32,449 nucleotides of DNA, from the NCBI GenBank assembly GCA_905479745.1, contig CAJQNO010000146.1:1-32449 (forward strand), written 5' to 3'. The notes below the pieces were generated by a model. It was not told where the DNA came from and searched no databases. It saw nothing but the letters and a program-made list of their open reading frames with translations. This document shows positions 1 to 7,667 of the stretch, one piece after another. This DNA is from an uncultured Flavobacteriaceae bacterium. GTDB lineage: Bacteria > Bacteroidota > Bacteroidia > Flavobacteriales > Flavobacteriaceae. Position 1 is the first letter of the stretch. Each line of letters begins with the position of its first letter. Made by a program: the position numbers and the translations under genes.

Positions 1-589
1 CAATGGCGCAAAGGTTATCAACACAAGTTTTGGAAAATACTTTTCGCCACACCCCGAATGGGTGCGTGACGCCATAAAGTATGCAGCGTCTAAAGATGTC
101 CTAATAGTAAATGCGGCCGGAAATGAAGGATTAAACCTAGACTCTATCGAAGTATATCCGAACGATCAATCTCTTACGGGTCCGGAAATAGCAAATAATG
201 TGCTTACTGTTGGTGCTCTAAACTACAAATACGGAAGTGAAATGATCGCAGGGTTTTCCAACTACGGAAAGTTAAACGTCGATGTATTTGCTCCGGGAGT
301 AAAGATCTGGTCTACTACCCCATTGAACACTTACGAATATCTGCAGGGAACCTCAATGGCCGCTCCGGCTGTGGCAGGAGTTGCCGCAACAATCCGTTCG
401 TATTATCCAAAGCTGAGCGCAGCTCAGGTAAAGCAGATAATTATGGATAGCGGTCTTACGTCAAAAAGCCCGGTGATCCTGGCGGGCGATGCTTCCAATC
501 AGGATAATTTTGGAAATGTTTCTAAGTCTGGAAAGATGGTGAATTTGTATAATGCACTAATCCTGGCAGATAAAATGTCACGAAAATGA
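1..589 (+). CDS. S8 (subtilisin-like) serine peptidase, C-terminal part, cut by the window edge
   Basis: Open in frame from base 2 to the TGA at 587-589, giving 195 visible residues; the N-terminus with the catalytic Asp and His lies outside the window. The visible part carries subtilase landmarks: the INTSFG strand, the oxyanion-hole Asn in AAGNEG (codon 122-124) and the catalytic Ser in GTSMAAP (codon 353-355), followed by the usual AGVAA helix. It is therefore the second half of a peptidase domain, presumably secreted or periplasmic. There is no long C-terminal extension or sorting domain; it stops about 78 residues after the active Ser. The stop overlaps the start of the M1 peptidase gene by 4 bases (ATGA), implying co-transcription and coupled translation. 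The GTG at 62 is internal and not a true start. The family is secure; the substrate is unknown. Confidence 0.9.
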   Translation, partial: NGAKVINTSFGKYFSPHPEWVRDAIKYAASKDVLIVNAAGNEGLNLDSIEVYPNDQSLTGPEIANNVLTVGALNYKYGSEMIAGFSNYGKLNVDVFAPGVKIWSTTPLNTYEYLQGTSMAAPAVAGVAATIRSYYPKLSAAQVKQIIMDSGLTSKSPVILAGDASNQDNFGNVSKSGKMVNLYNALILADKMSRK

Positions 590-2421
590 AGCAGTACTTA
601 TTAATTGTTTTCCTGTTATCGATCAATATTTCAGTAACAGGGCAAAATAATACGGCCTATTGGCAACAGCATGTGGACTACTCCATGGAGATTGATGTTA
701 ACGTGAAAACTTATCAATACAATGGGAAGCAAACCGCAGTCTACACTAATAATTCGCCTGACGCACTGGACAGGATCTTTTATCACTTGCATTTTAATGC
801 TTTCCAGCCCGGAAGTGAAATGGATGTGAGATCCAGGACAATTGTAGATCCCGACTCCAGAGTTGGTGATAGAATCTCAAGCCTCAGTCCTTCCGAAATT
901 GGATATTTAAGACCAATAAAGCTAACACAGGATGGTTCGCCAATAACATATAAGGTTGTAGGGACAGTACTGGAAGTAAAACTAGACAAGCCAATTCAAC
1001 CCGGGGAAAGCACAACGTTCTATATGGAATGGGACGCGCAGGTGCCGGTTCAAATTAGGAGAAGTGGCAGAAATAATAGGGATGGGGTTGCTCTATCCAT
1101 GACGCAGTGGTATCCTAAAATTGCCGAATATGACTTCGAAGGTTGGCATGCAGATCCATATATAGGACGGGAGTTTCACGGTGTCTGGGGGAATTTCGAT
1201 GTAAAGATCACTATTGATGCCGATTATACCATAGGCGGTACCGGATACCTTCAGAATGCTGAAGAAGTTGGTCATGGTTACGGTCCAAAGGGATTAAAGC
1301 CTATGAAGCCTAAAAATGGTAAATATACCTGGCATTTTTTGGCGCCAAACGTACACGATTTTACCTGGGCCGCAGATGATGAGTACATTCATGATACGCT
1401 GGATGGGCCTAACGGAGTGACGCTTCACTTTTTATATAAGAATGATCCCGCAGTGGTTGAAAACTGGAAAAAGATCCAGCCGAAAACCGCAGAATTAATG
1501 GAGTATTTTAACGAAAATATAGGACCATATCCTTACAAACAATATTCCGTGATCCAGGGAGGTGATGGCGGAATGGAATATGGAATGTGTACATTGATCA
1601 CAGGAGGTGCGCGCTACGGAAGTTTGTTTGGTACAACGTCTCACGAATTGGCTCATAGCTGGTTTCAATTTGTTCTGGCAACTAATGAAAGTAAACACGA
1701 ATGGATGGATGAAGGATTTACATCTTACATTTCGGCAAGAGCCAAAGCCGCAGTAAATGATGAAGAAAAAGAAAACCTCTGGGGAGGATCATACCGTGGA
1801 TACCGGTTTCTGGCCAACAGCGGAACAGAACAACCTATGTCTACCCACGCAGATCGATATGCGACAAATCGTTCTTACTCCATTGCGGCCTATAGTAAAG
1901 GGGCAGTTTTCCTGGCTCAGTTAGGCTACGTGATCGGGGAAGAGAATTTAAATAAAACCTTAAAACGATATTTTAAGGAATGGGCATTCAAACACCCTAC
2001 CCCTAACGATTTTATCAGGGTTGCTGAAAAGGTTTCAGGATTCGAGCTGGATTGGTACCTCACAGACTGGGCGCAAACTACCAATACGATCGATTATGCG
2101 GTGACGAATATAGCCCAGAATAAAGATGGGACGGTTGTTACCCTCGAACGAATTGGCCTAATGCCAATGCCAATTGATCTGTTCGTAACTTTTGCAGACG
2201 GAAGCTCGGCCTATTATTATATCCCGCTACAAATGGCCAGGGCTGAGAAAGAAAACCCATATCCAAACGTAAAACGCGTAGTTGCCGAGGACTGGGCTTG
2301 GGCCTACCCCACATACGACTTATCAATCCCCGGCGGGAAAAAAGTTACATCGGTTCAGATCGATCCAAGCGGGTTGATGGCCGATATTGATTTGGAAAAC
2401 AACAGTATGGTTATAGATTAA
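586..2421 (+). CDS. Secreted M1 family zinc aminopeptidase-like metallopeptidase
   Basis: A 611-residue protein beginning with a typical signal peptide (about residues 1-19, ending near VTGQ). It has the M1 gluzincin signature: HELAH at 353-357 plus E376 in WMDEG (HEXXH-X18-E), binding one zinc through H353, H357 and E376, with E354 as general base. An exopeptidase-type GGMEY motif is at 328-332 (GxMEN in classical members). The N-terminal 250 residues form the beta-rich domain expected of the family; the C-terminal part after about 480 is short, without the large helical domain of PepN. It probably trims peptides in the periplasm or outside the cell. It overlaps the preceding S8 peptidase by ATGA, so the two proteases are likely made together. 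A terminator follows directly. Confidence 0.93.
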   Translation: MKQYLLIVFLLSINISVTGQNNTAYWQQHVDYSMEIDVNVKTYQYNGKQTAVYTNNSPDALDRIFYHLHFNAFQPGSEMDVRSRTIVDPDSRVGDRISSLSPSEIGYLRPIKLTQDGSPITYKVVGTVLEVKLDKPIQPGESTTFYMEWDAQVPVQIRRSGRNNRDGVALSMTQWYPKIAEYDFEGWHADPYIGREFHGVWGNFDVKITIDADYTIGGTGYLQNAEEVGHGYGPKGLKPMKPKNGKYTWHFLAPNVHDFTWAADDEYIHDTLDGPNGVTLHFLYKNDPAVVENWKKIQPKTAELMEYFNENIGPYPYKQYSVIQGGDGGMEYGMCTLITGGARYGSLFGTTSHELAHSWFQFVLATNESKHEWMDEGFTSYISARAKAAVNDEEKENLWGGSYRGYRFLANSGTEQPMSTHADRYATNRSYSIAAYSKGAVFLAQLGYVIGEENLNKTLKRYFKEWAFKHPTPNDFIRVAEKVSGFELDWYLTDWAQTTNTIDYAVTNIAQNKDGTVVTLERIGLMPMPIDLFVTFADGSSAYYYIPLQMARAEKENPYPNVKRVVAEDWAWAYPTYDLSIPGGKKVTSVQIDPSGLMADIDLENNSMVID

Positions 2422-2447
2422 TTTTTTCTGAAAAATCTTAGAGAACG

Positions 2448-2476
2448 ACCCGCTTCCAAAAGAGGCGGGTTTTTTT
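2448..2476 (+). terminator. Rho-independent terminator after the peptidase pair
   Basis: A nine-pair stem (ACCCGCTTC with GAGGCGGGT, one G-T wobble, loop CAAAA) spans 2448-2470 and is followed by a run of seven T. It lies 26 bases after the M1 peptidase stop and ends just before the rnpA promoter, separating the two transcription units. Confidence 0.85.
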
Positions 2477-2480
2477 ATGC

Positions 2481-2511
2481 TTTGCAGGATATTGCAAATA
2501 AACTACTTTTA
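2481..2511 (+). promoter_or_regulatory. Bacteroidota-type promoter for rnpA
   Basis: A -33 box TTTG at 2481-2484, a 19-base spacer and a -7 box TACTTTTA at 2504-2511 (consensus TAnnTTTG). The ATG at 2516 lies only four bases downstream, so the transcript would be almost or completely leaderless. The promoter also rules out the ATG at 2477 as the rnpA start, since that one is upstream of it. Confidence 0.65.
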
Positions 2512-2515
2512 CGCC

Positions 2516-2878
2516 ATGCGTTTTAAATTTCCGAAACAGCAAAAACTAAAAAGCCGAAAGATTATCGCTTCCTTATTTTCCGAAGGAAAATCGGTTAGTA
2601 AATTTCCTGTGCGTTTGATTTATTTACCCATCGAAGATCTTTCTCTTAACAAGGCCGCGTTTTCTGTTCCAAAACGCAGGTTCAAACTGGCGGTAGACAG
2701 AAACAGAATAAAACGGCTAATGCGAGAGGCTTACAGGAAGCATAAAGGGGCGTTAAACTCTAATAAAGGAGGTAATTTTGCGTTGTTGTTTTTGTATATT
2801 GGTAAGGGTGATGGAGATTTTGGCGAAATAGAAAAAGCAATTGCCGCTCTTCTCAAAAAGTTACCTGGGACAAACTAA
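2516..2878 (+). CDS. rnpA: Ribonuclease P protein component
   Basis: A 120-residue basic protein, the protein subunit of RNase P that assists the catalytic RNA in removing 5' leaders from pre-tRNAs. The family signature RNRIKRLMREAYR is present near residue 65, as is the N-terminal LKSRKIIASLFSEGKS segment usual in Bacteroidota. The frame opens further upstream at 2477, but that ATG sits against the terminator and ahead of the promoter, so the MRFKF start at 2516 is chosen. rpmH, often its partner, is not next to it here; instead the S41 peptidase gene follows after 39 bases, and the two are probably co-transcribed. Confidence 0.93.
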   Translation: MRFKFPKQQKLKSRKIIASLFSEGKSVSKFPVRLIYLPIEDLSLNKAAFSVPKRRFKLAVDRNRIKRLMREAYRKHKGALNSNKGGNFALLFLYIGKGDGDFGEIEKAIAALLKKLPGTN

Positions 2879-2917
2879 TACTTTAGCTTCCGGAATACAT
2901 TAAATACAATTTTTATC

Positions 2918-4540
2918 ATGAAAAAGAAGATAATCTTTTCGGTCCTGGCGATCGGTATTTTTTTCACTACAGTAAGTTTTAAGAATGATTTCTTCGAGGT
3001 CGCCAAACAAATTGAAATATTCACAACTATGTTCAAAGAGCTCAATATGAACTATGTGGATGAAGTAACGCCTGCTACCCTTATGGATAAAGCTATAAAG
3101 GGCATGCTGGAGGATCTGGATCCATATACCATCTATTGGAACGAACAGGAAGTTGAAGATGCCAGGATAAAAAATTCCGGCACCTATACAGGAATTGGGG
3201 CTTCGGTTCGAACTCTTGCCGATAAGATTATCGTGGTTGAGCCTTTTCAAGGTTACCCTGCAGATGAGGCCGGATTGAAAGCGGGAGACGAGATCATAAG
3301 GATAGGAAACACCAACTTGTCCGACTTCGAAGATGATGCGGGAGAACTTTTAAAAGGGGCCGCCGGGACGACCGTTGAACTTACCTATGTGCGACAGGGG
3401 AAGACTCAAACCACTTCTCTGGTTCGAAAAAAAGTAGCAGAAAAAGCTGTTCCATTCTTTAAATTGCTTGATGATAATATAGGCTACATTGTGCTTACCA
3501 AATTTAATCGAACCACAACCCGTGAAACAAAAGCGGCGCTCGAATCGCTTAAATTAGACGGGGCAGAGAAGATCATCCTCGACCTTAGAGGAAATCCGGG
3601 AGGTCTTTTAAACGAGGCTATAAACATTGTTAATCTTTTCGTGCCTAAAGGAGAGGTGATCACAACCACAAAATCGGTGATCGAGAAATATAATAAGACC
3701 TACAGCACACAAAATGAGCCGGTAGACACCGAAATTCCGCTAGTTGTTCTGGTAAATGGTAGAAGTGCATCTGCTAGTGAGATCGTTTCTGGAGGATTAC
3801 AGGACCTGGATCGTGCCGTAATTGTAGGTGCGCGAAGTTTTGGTAAGGGACTTGTACAGCGGCCCAAAAAATTAACCTATGGTACTCAACTAAAGGTTAC
3901 TATCTCAAGATACTATACTCCCAGTGGCCGTTGTATTCAGGCGCTGGATTATTGGAATCGAGATGAAAACGGCGATCCTATACGTCTGGACCCAAAAGAG
4001 TACAATGCCTTCAAGACCAAAGGAGGAAGAACGGTATACGACGGAGGTGGGATACTTCCTGATATCGAAGTGGAAACGGCTAAATTTAGCCCTATCACAA
4101 CCGCATTATTAAAGGACAATGCTATCTTCGATTATGCTACCCAGTACTATTATGAACACGAAATGAAAGATTCTTCGAATTTTAAGTTCACCGATTCAGA
4201 TTTTCAGGACTTTCTTCAATTTTTAAAGAAGAACGATTTCAGCTATGAAACCGAAACAGAGAAAGAATTCGCTGAAGCGCTGAGACGCTCAGAGGACGAT
4301 GATTTAAAAAAACATATAGAGGGGAGTTATAAACAATTGATATCGTCCATCGAATCGGCCAAGGAAAAGGCGTTGGTAGATAAGAAAGCAGAGATAAAGT
4401 CGTTGCTGTCTGACGAGATCCTAAAGCGTTATTTTTATCGTGATGGCTTATATAACTATCAGGTAAAGCACAATCCCGAGATACTTGAAGCGATCGCCGT
4501 TTTAAAAGACACTAATAAATACAACCGAATTCTAAAATAA
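2918..4540 (+). CDS. S41 family C-terminal processing peptidase (CtpA/Prc-like)
   Basis: A 540-residue protein with an N-terminal hydrophobic signal or anchor (about 1-20), a short helical region, a PDZ domain (about 80-165, with the GYPADEAGLKAGDEI segment) and the S41 protease core. The catalytic serine is S285 in RSASASEIVSG, with the general-base lysine K310 in SFGKG, a 25-residue spacing as in E. coli Tsp; D296 matches its third active-site residue. The C-terminal 150 residues are charged and helical. Such enzymes cut periplasmic proteins at their C-termini after PDZ-mediated tail recognition. It probably shares the rnpA promoter, although a TACTTTAG at 2879-2886 could give it its own. 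The hydroxylase gene follows after six bases. Confidence 0.93.
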   Translation: MKKKIIFSVLAIGIFFTTVSFKNDFFEVAKQIEIFTTMFKELNMNYVDEVTPATLMDKAIKGMLEDLDPYTIYWNEQEVEDARIKNSGTYTGIGASVRTLADKIIVVEPFQGYPADEAGLKAGDEIIRIGNTNLSDFEDDAGELLKGAAGTTVELTYVRQGKTQTTSLVRKKVAEKAVPFFKLLDDNIGYIVLTKFNRTTTRETKAALESLKLDGAEKIILDLRGNPGGLLNEAINIVNLFVPKGEVITTTKSVIEKYNKTYSTQNEPVDTEIPLVVLVNGRSASASEIVSGGLQDLDRAVIVGARSFGKGLVQRPKKLTYGTQLKVTISRYYTPSGRCIQALDYWNRDENGDPIRLDPKEYNAFKTKGGRTVYDGGGILPDIEVETAKFSPITTALLKDNAIFDYATQYYYEHEMKDSSNFKFTDSDFQDFLQFLKKNDFSYETETEKEFAEALRRSEDDDLKKHIEGSYKQLISSIESAKEKALVDKKAEIKSLLSDEILKRYFYRDGLYNYQVKHNPEILEAIAVLKDTNKYNRILK

Positions 4541-4546
4541 CATTTT

Positions 4547-5368
4547 GTGGAGGCCTTTCTCAATTTTTTTGAAACCATGCCTGTGTGGATGAAGGCTGGT
4601 TGGATTGTTTTCTTACTTGCATTTTTCTGGATTTTGGAAGGCAATTACAGCCTGGTACGATTTCAATATAAAAAATGGAAGCACGCCAGGATAAATATCT
4701 TTCTTCTGGTGCTCGTAATGGTGATCAACACTGTCTTTGGTGTTATTACCGCCTGGTTATTTGTCTGGCTGGGCGAATCGAAGTTTGGACTTTTACACCT
4801 ATTCAATGCGCCTGTATGGGTAGAACTGCTGCTTTCCATTCTGGTACTGGATCTGGTTGCGCAATATACCGTCCATTATTTACTCCATAAGGTTCCGTTT
4901 ATGTGGCGACTTCATATTGTACATCACAGCGACAAGCATGTGGATGTAACCACAGGAACAAGACATCATCCGTTCGATTTTATCATTAGAGAGACATTTG
5001 CCCTCCTTGCGTTGGTGATCATGGGGATGCCTATTGCTTACTACTTTTTATATAGGATCCTAACCATTTTGTTCACCTATTTCTCTCATGCTAACATTGC
5101 CCTTCCAGGTTGGTTGGACAAGGTTCTGTGCTTGCTCTTCGTAACTCCGAATATGCATAAATTTCATCATCATTACCAGATGCCATGGACAGATAGCAAT
5201 TACGGTAGTATTTTCTCTTTCTGGGATCGCCTCTTCGGAACTTTTGTTTACGACGATACCAGTAAAATAAAATACGGAATTGATGTAGCAGATCACCGCG
5301 ACGACGAGAATATAGCCGTGCAACTAAGGATTCCTTTTGATAGATCTGTAGGGAAAATGCAGCGTTAA
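4547..5368 (+). CDS. Sterol desaturase / fatty acid hydroxylase family membrane protein
   Basis: A 273-residue integral membrane di-iron protein. The histidine clusters of the superfamily are all visible: HYLLH at 110-114, HIVHH at 123-127, TRHH at 138-141 and HKFHHH at 204-209, held between about four hydrophobic helices. These ligands bind two irons for O2-dependent hydroxylation or desaturation of a lipid. In Bacteroidota such proteins are often annotated as sterol desaturases although sterols are not made; a lipid or carotenoid substrate is more likely. The start is the GTG at 4547, because the MEAFLNFFETMP N-terminus resembles relatives; an ATG at 4577 is the alternative. It lies six bases after the S41 gene, so the two are likely co-transcribed. 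The exact substrate cannot be told from sequence. Confidence 0.85.
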   Translation: MEAFLNFFETMPVWMKAGWIVFLLAFFWILEGNYSLVRFQYKKWKHARINIFLLVLVMVINTVFGVITAWLFVWLGESKFGLLHLFNAPVWVELLLSILVLDLVAQYTVHYLLHKVPFMWRLHIVHHSDKHVDVTTGTRHHPFDFIIRETFALLALVIMGMPIAYYFLYRILTILFTYFSHANIALPGWLDKVLCLLFVTPNMHKFHHHYQMPWTDSNYGSIFSFWDRLFGTFVYDDTSKIKYGIDVADHRDDENIAVQLRIPFDRSVGKMQR

Positions 5369-5425
5369 TTGCATAGGTTAAAAGTATAGTTGCATAAGTG
5401 ATGTGGTTTTCTTATATTATTGGTT

Positions 5426-5797
5426 ATGATACAATTAGAAAAAGAAAACAATAAAGAGGTGATGCAATTGTCACTTGCGTACCTTGAAAAAAAGGGATTC
5501 GAGAACATCAAAGCAGACATTGATGGTTATGAAAAGCCTAAAAGCTATCACAAAAAGAACAGTGATGAAACGATCACTCCCGACATTGTAGCAGAAAGAG
5601 CCGGGATTAAACATTATTTTGAAATCGGCTTAAAAAGCGAAAAACCAAATCTACTGAAATCCAAATGGCGATTTTTGGAGGTGCTAAGCCGAATGAAAAA
5701 TCACCGATTCAAAATTATCACCCGCAGAGGGCATTTTAAGTTTACCAACGAAATGCTGTCCGACCTCAACCTGAACAAACCCCTTATCAAACTATAA
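5426..5797 (+). CDS. Small protein of unknown function with a possible degenerate PD-(D/E)XK-type core
   Basis: A 123-residue, lysine-rich, soluble protein without signal peptide or membrane segment. I do not recognise a named family. The middle reads like the beta-hairpin of a restriction-endonuclease-like fold: TPDIV (D53), a short turn, then HYFEIGLK (E66, K70), followed by a helix (LLKSKWRFLEVLSRM) and a strand (RFKIITRRG). The classical E-x-K spacing is broken (E-I-G-L-K), so catalysis is doubtful. The frame can start with TTG at 5420, but ATG at 5426 is preferred. A weak promoter (TTG at 5390-5392, TATATTAT at 5413-5420) may serve it; TTGCATA occurs twice there, at 5369-5375 and 5390-5396. 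Its stop codon directly abuts the stop of the convergent amt gene. Confidence 0.7.
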   Translation: MIQLEKENNKEVMQLSLAYLEKKGFENIKADIDGYEKPKSYHKKNSDETITPDIVAERAGIKHYFEIGLKSEKPNLLKSKWRFLEVLSRMKNHRFKIITRRGHFKFTNEMLSDLNLNKPLIKL

Positions 5798-7084
5798 TTA
5801 AGGGTCTATATTTTCACCATGCTGTGAGGCGTCTAACCCTCTGTATTCCTGATCCTCCCGAACTCGCATAGACAGTAGCATGTCTGTAATTTTGTAAAGC
5901 ACCCAGCTTCCTGCGAACGTGAAGATCGCAACAAGCACCAGGGCAAGTATGTGGTACATGAAAGTAGTGGTCTCACCATAGATTAGTCCTACATCTTTTG
6001 CCAGCACTCCAGTAAGGATCATACCAACAATTCCTCCCACACCATGGCTGGGGAATACATCCAGAGTATCGTCAATTTCAGAGCGTTTGTTTAGTCTTAT
6101 TGCAAAATTACTTACCAGGGCAGCTACAAACCCTATGAATATACTTTGGCCAAGTGTAACAAAGCCGGCGGCCGGAGTAATGGCGACCAGCCCAACTATG
6201 GCACCAATACAGGCGCCCAGGGACGACATTTTTCTATTCTGAAACCTATCCAGAAAGATCCAGGCGATCATACTGGTGGCCGAAGCCAGGTTGGTATTGG
6301 CAAAAGCGATAACTGCATCTGTATTTGCACCAAGTGCAGAGCCCGAATTAAACCCGAACCACCCGAACCATAACAGGCCGGTACCAAGGATCACGAACGG
6401 AATATTGGCAGGTCGTTCAATACGTTCCTTTCTCTTACCCAGATACATCGCACCGGCCAGGGCGGCAATTCCTGCCGACATGTGGACCACTGTCCCGCCG
6501 GCAAAATCCAAGACGCCCCAATTACGAAGTAAACCATCAGGATGCCAGGTCATATGCGCTAAAGGCGAATAGATGAAGATGGAAAATAAAACCATAAAGA
6601 GTATGTAGCTTCTAAAGCGGATCCTTTCTGCAAAACTTCCCGTGATCAAAGCAGGCGTAATTATGGCAAATTTTAATTGAAACAAAGCGAAGATGAGAAA
6701 AGGAATAGAATCTGAAAATTCCGGGTTAGGGGATAAGCTTACCCCTTTAAAATTAAAATAGGTTAATGGATTACCTATGATGCCTCCTATACTATCCCCA
6801 AAAGCCAGGCTGAAGCCCACCAATACCCATAAAACACTAATCACGCCCAGGGCAACAAAGCTTTGGAGCATGGTAGAGATCACGCTTTTTTTACTCACCA
6901 TACCGCCGTAAAAGAATGCGAGGCCGGGGGTCATGAGAAGCACAAAAGCACTGGCAACGATCATCCATGCCGTATCGCCCGAATCTATCGAACCGGTTCC
7001 CTCTATAAATTTGTATTCTGCACTAAACAATAAACTTAACAGCACTAAAACTGTTAATACTATAAAATTAAGTTTTCTGCCCAT
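5798..7084 (-). CDS. amt: Ammonium transporter (Amt/MEP/Rh family)
   Basis: A 428-residue polytopic inner-membrane protein that conducts ammonium/ammonia across the membrane. The family signature DFAGGTVVHMSAG is at about 193-205 and the twin pore histidines are H201 and H347 (FPSHGVGG), matching H168 and H318 of E. coli AmtB. The conserved FAERIRFRS loop is at 151-159. An N-terminal hydrophobic stretch (5-22) may be a signal sequence. The C-terminal cytoplasmic tail is short. No glnK/PII gene lies beside it, unlike the common amtB-glnK pair. It is alone on its transcript, with two C-rich repeats upstream. At its 3' end it is convergent with the small plus-strand gene with zero spacing; a six-pair hairpin without a T-run (5781-5804) spans both stops. 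Confidence 0.95.
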   Translation of the reverse strand: MGRKLNFIVLTVLVLLSLLFSAEYKFIEGTGSIDSGDTAWMIVASAFVLLMTPGLAFFYGGMVSKKSVISTMLQSFVALGVISVLWVLVGFSLAFGDSIGGIIGNPLTYFNFKGVSLSPNPEFSDSIPFLIFALFQLKFAIITPALITGSFAERIRFRSYILFMVLFSIFIYSPLAHMTWHPDGLLRNWGVLDFAGGTVVHMSAGIAALAGAMYLGKRKERIERPANIPFVILGTGLLWFGWFGFNSGSALGANTDAVIAFANTNLASATSMIAWIFLDRFQNRKMSSLGACIGAIVGLVAITPAAGFVTLGQSIFIGFVAALVSNFAIRLNKRSEIDDTLDVFPSHGVGGIVGMILTGVLAKDVGLIYGETTTFMYHILALVLVAIFTFAGSWVLYKITDMLLSMRVREDQEYRGLDASQHGENIDP

Positions 7085-7112
7085 ACCCTCTTATTTTTAA
7101 AGAATAAAGCAG

Positions 7113-7120
7113 TAAACTTA
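7113..7120 (-). promoter_or_regulatory. Possible -7 box of the amt promoter
   Basis: On the minus strand this reads TAAGTTTA, seven of the eight bases implied by TAnnTTTG, 28 bases upstream of the amt ATG. I see no clear TTG at -33; that position lies next to a C-rich repeat (7135-7145), which might be an activator site instead. Confidence 0.4.
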
Positions 7121-7134
7121 TCAATTTATGGAGT

Positions 7135-7197
7135 TGACCCCCCTAAATTTTATTCAATATTATTAACAATTATGGATTTATTACAAATGACCCCCTA
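7135..7197. repeat. Pair of C-rich direct repeats upstream of amt
   Basis: TGACCCCCCTA at 7135-7145 and TGACCCCCTA at 7188-7197 are same-strand copies 53 bases apart in otherwise very AT-rich DNA. The nearer copy falls at about the -33 position of the putative amt promoter. They resemble paired binding sites for a regulator of amt, but no regulator is identifiable. Confidence 0.4.
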
Positions 7198-7217
7198 CAA
7201 TTATAAATTTAATAATT

Positions 7218-7664
7218 TTAGGCCGGGTTTTTTATCATTGCGATATGGGGGATGCCATCTTCAAGGTAGGTTTCTCCTGTAGATTCAAATCCATGCTGCT
7301 CATAAAAGTGAGTTAAATAGGTTTGAGCGGAAAGTTTTATTTCTTCTGAATTGTAATGCGTGTGGATGGCGTGGATCGATTCCTTCATTATCTCATGTCC
7401 ATATCCAAATTTTCTGAATTCGCCGGCAACCACAACCCTGCCTATAGCGGCTTCCTTAAAGTAGTGCCCGGGCGCGAAACACCGTGTGTATGCCGCGAGT
7501 TTAGTGTCTATATACCCTAAAATATGAAGTGCTTTAATATCCTTGCCATCAATATCCTGGTATACACAGTCTTGCTCTACTACAAACACTTCGCTTCGAA
7601 GCTGCAACAGGTCGTGCAATTCCCGTGTGGTTAAACTATCAAATGTTTTTATCCTGATCTCCAT
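7218..7664 (-). CDS. elaA: GNAT family N-acetyltransferase, ElaA type
   Basis: A 148-residue acetyl-CoA dependent N-acetyltransferase of the ElaA subfamily. The subfamily mark is the N-terminal LRSEVFVVEQDCVYQDIDG stretch (about 22-40), and the acetyl-CoA pyrophosphate loop region is IGRVVVAGEFRKFGYGHEIM (about 74-93; R-x-x-G-x-G form). The C-terminal YEQHGFESTGETYLEDGIPH segment is also typical. The natural acceptor is not known for this family. It is the last gene of a likely minus-strand operon rpiB, CDF transporter, elaA; only three bases separate the CDF stop from this start. The region downstream before amt is AT-rich and holds no clear terminator. Confidence 0.85.
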   Translation of the reverse strand: MEIRIKTFDSLTTRELHDLLQLRSEVFVVEQDCVYQDIDGKDIKALHILGYIDTKLAAYTRCFAPGHYFKEAAIGRVVVAGEFRKFGYGHEIMKESIHAIHTHYNSEEIKLSAQTYLTHFYEQHGFESTGETYLEDGIPHIAMIKNPA

Positions 7665-7667
7665 TAA

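Noticed and set aside
5781..5804. Hairpin CCCTTA/TAAGGG spanning the 5797/5798 convergent stops as a terminator
   Set aside because: The stem is only six pairs with a 12-base loop and no T-run on either side; noted under amt but not called.
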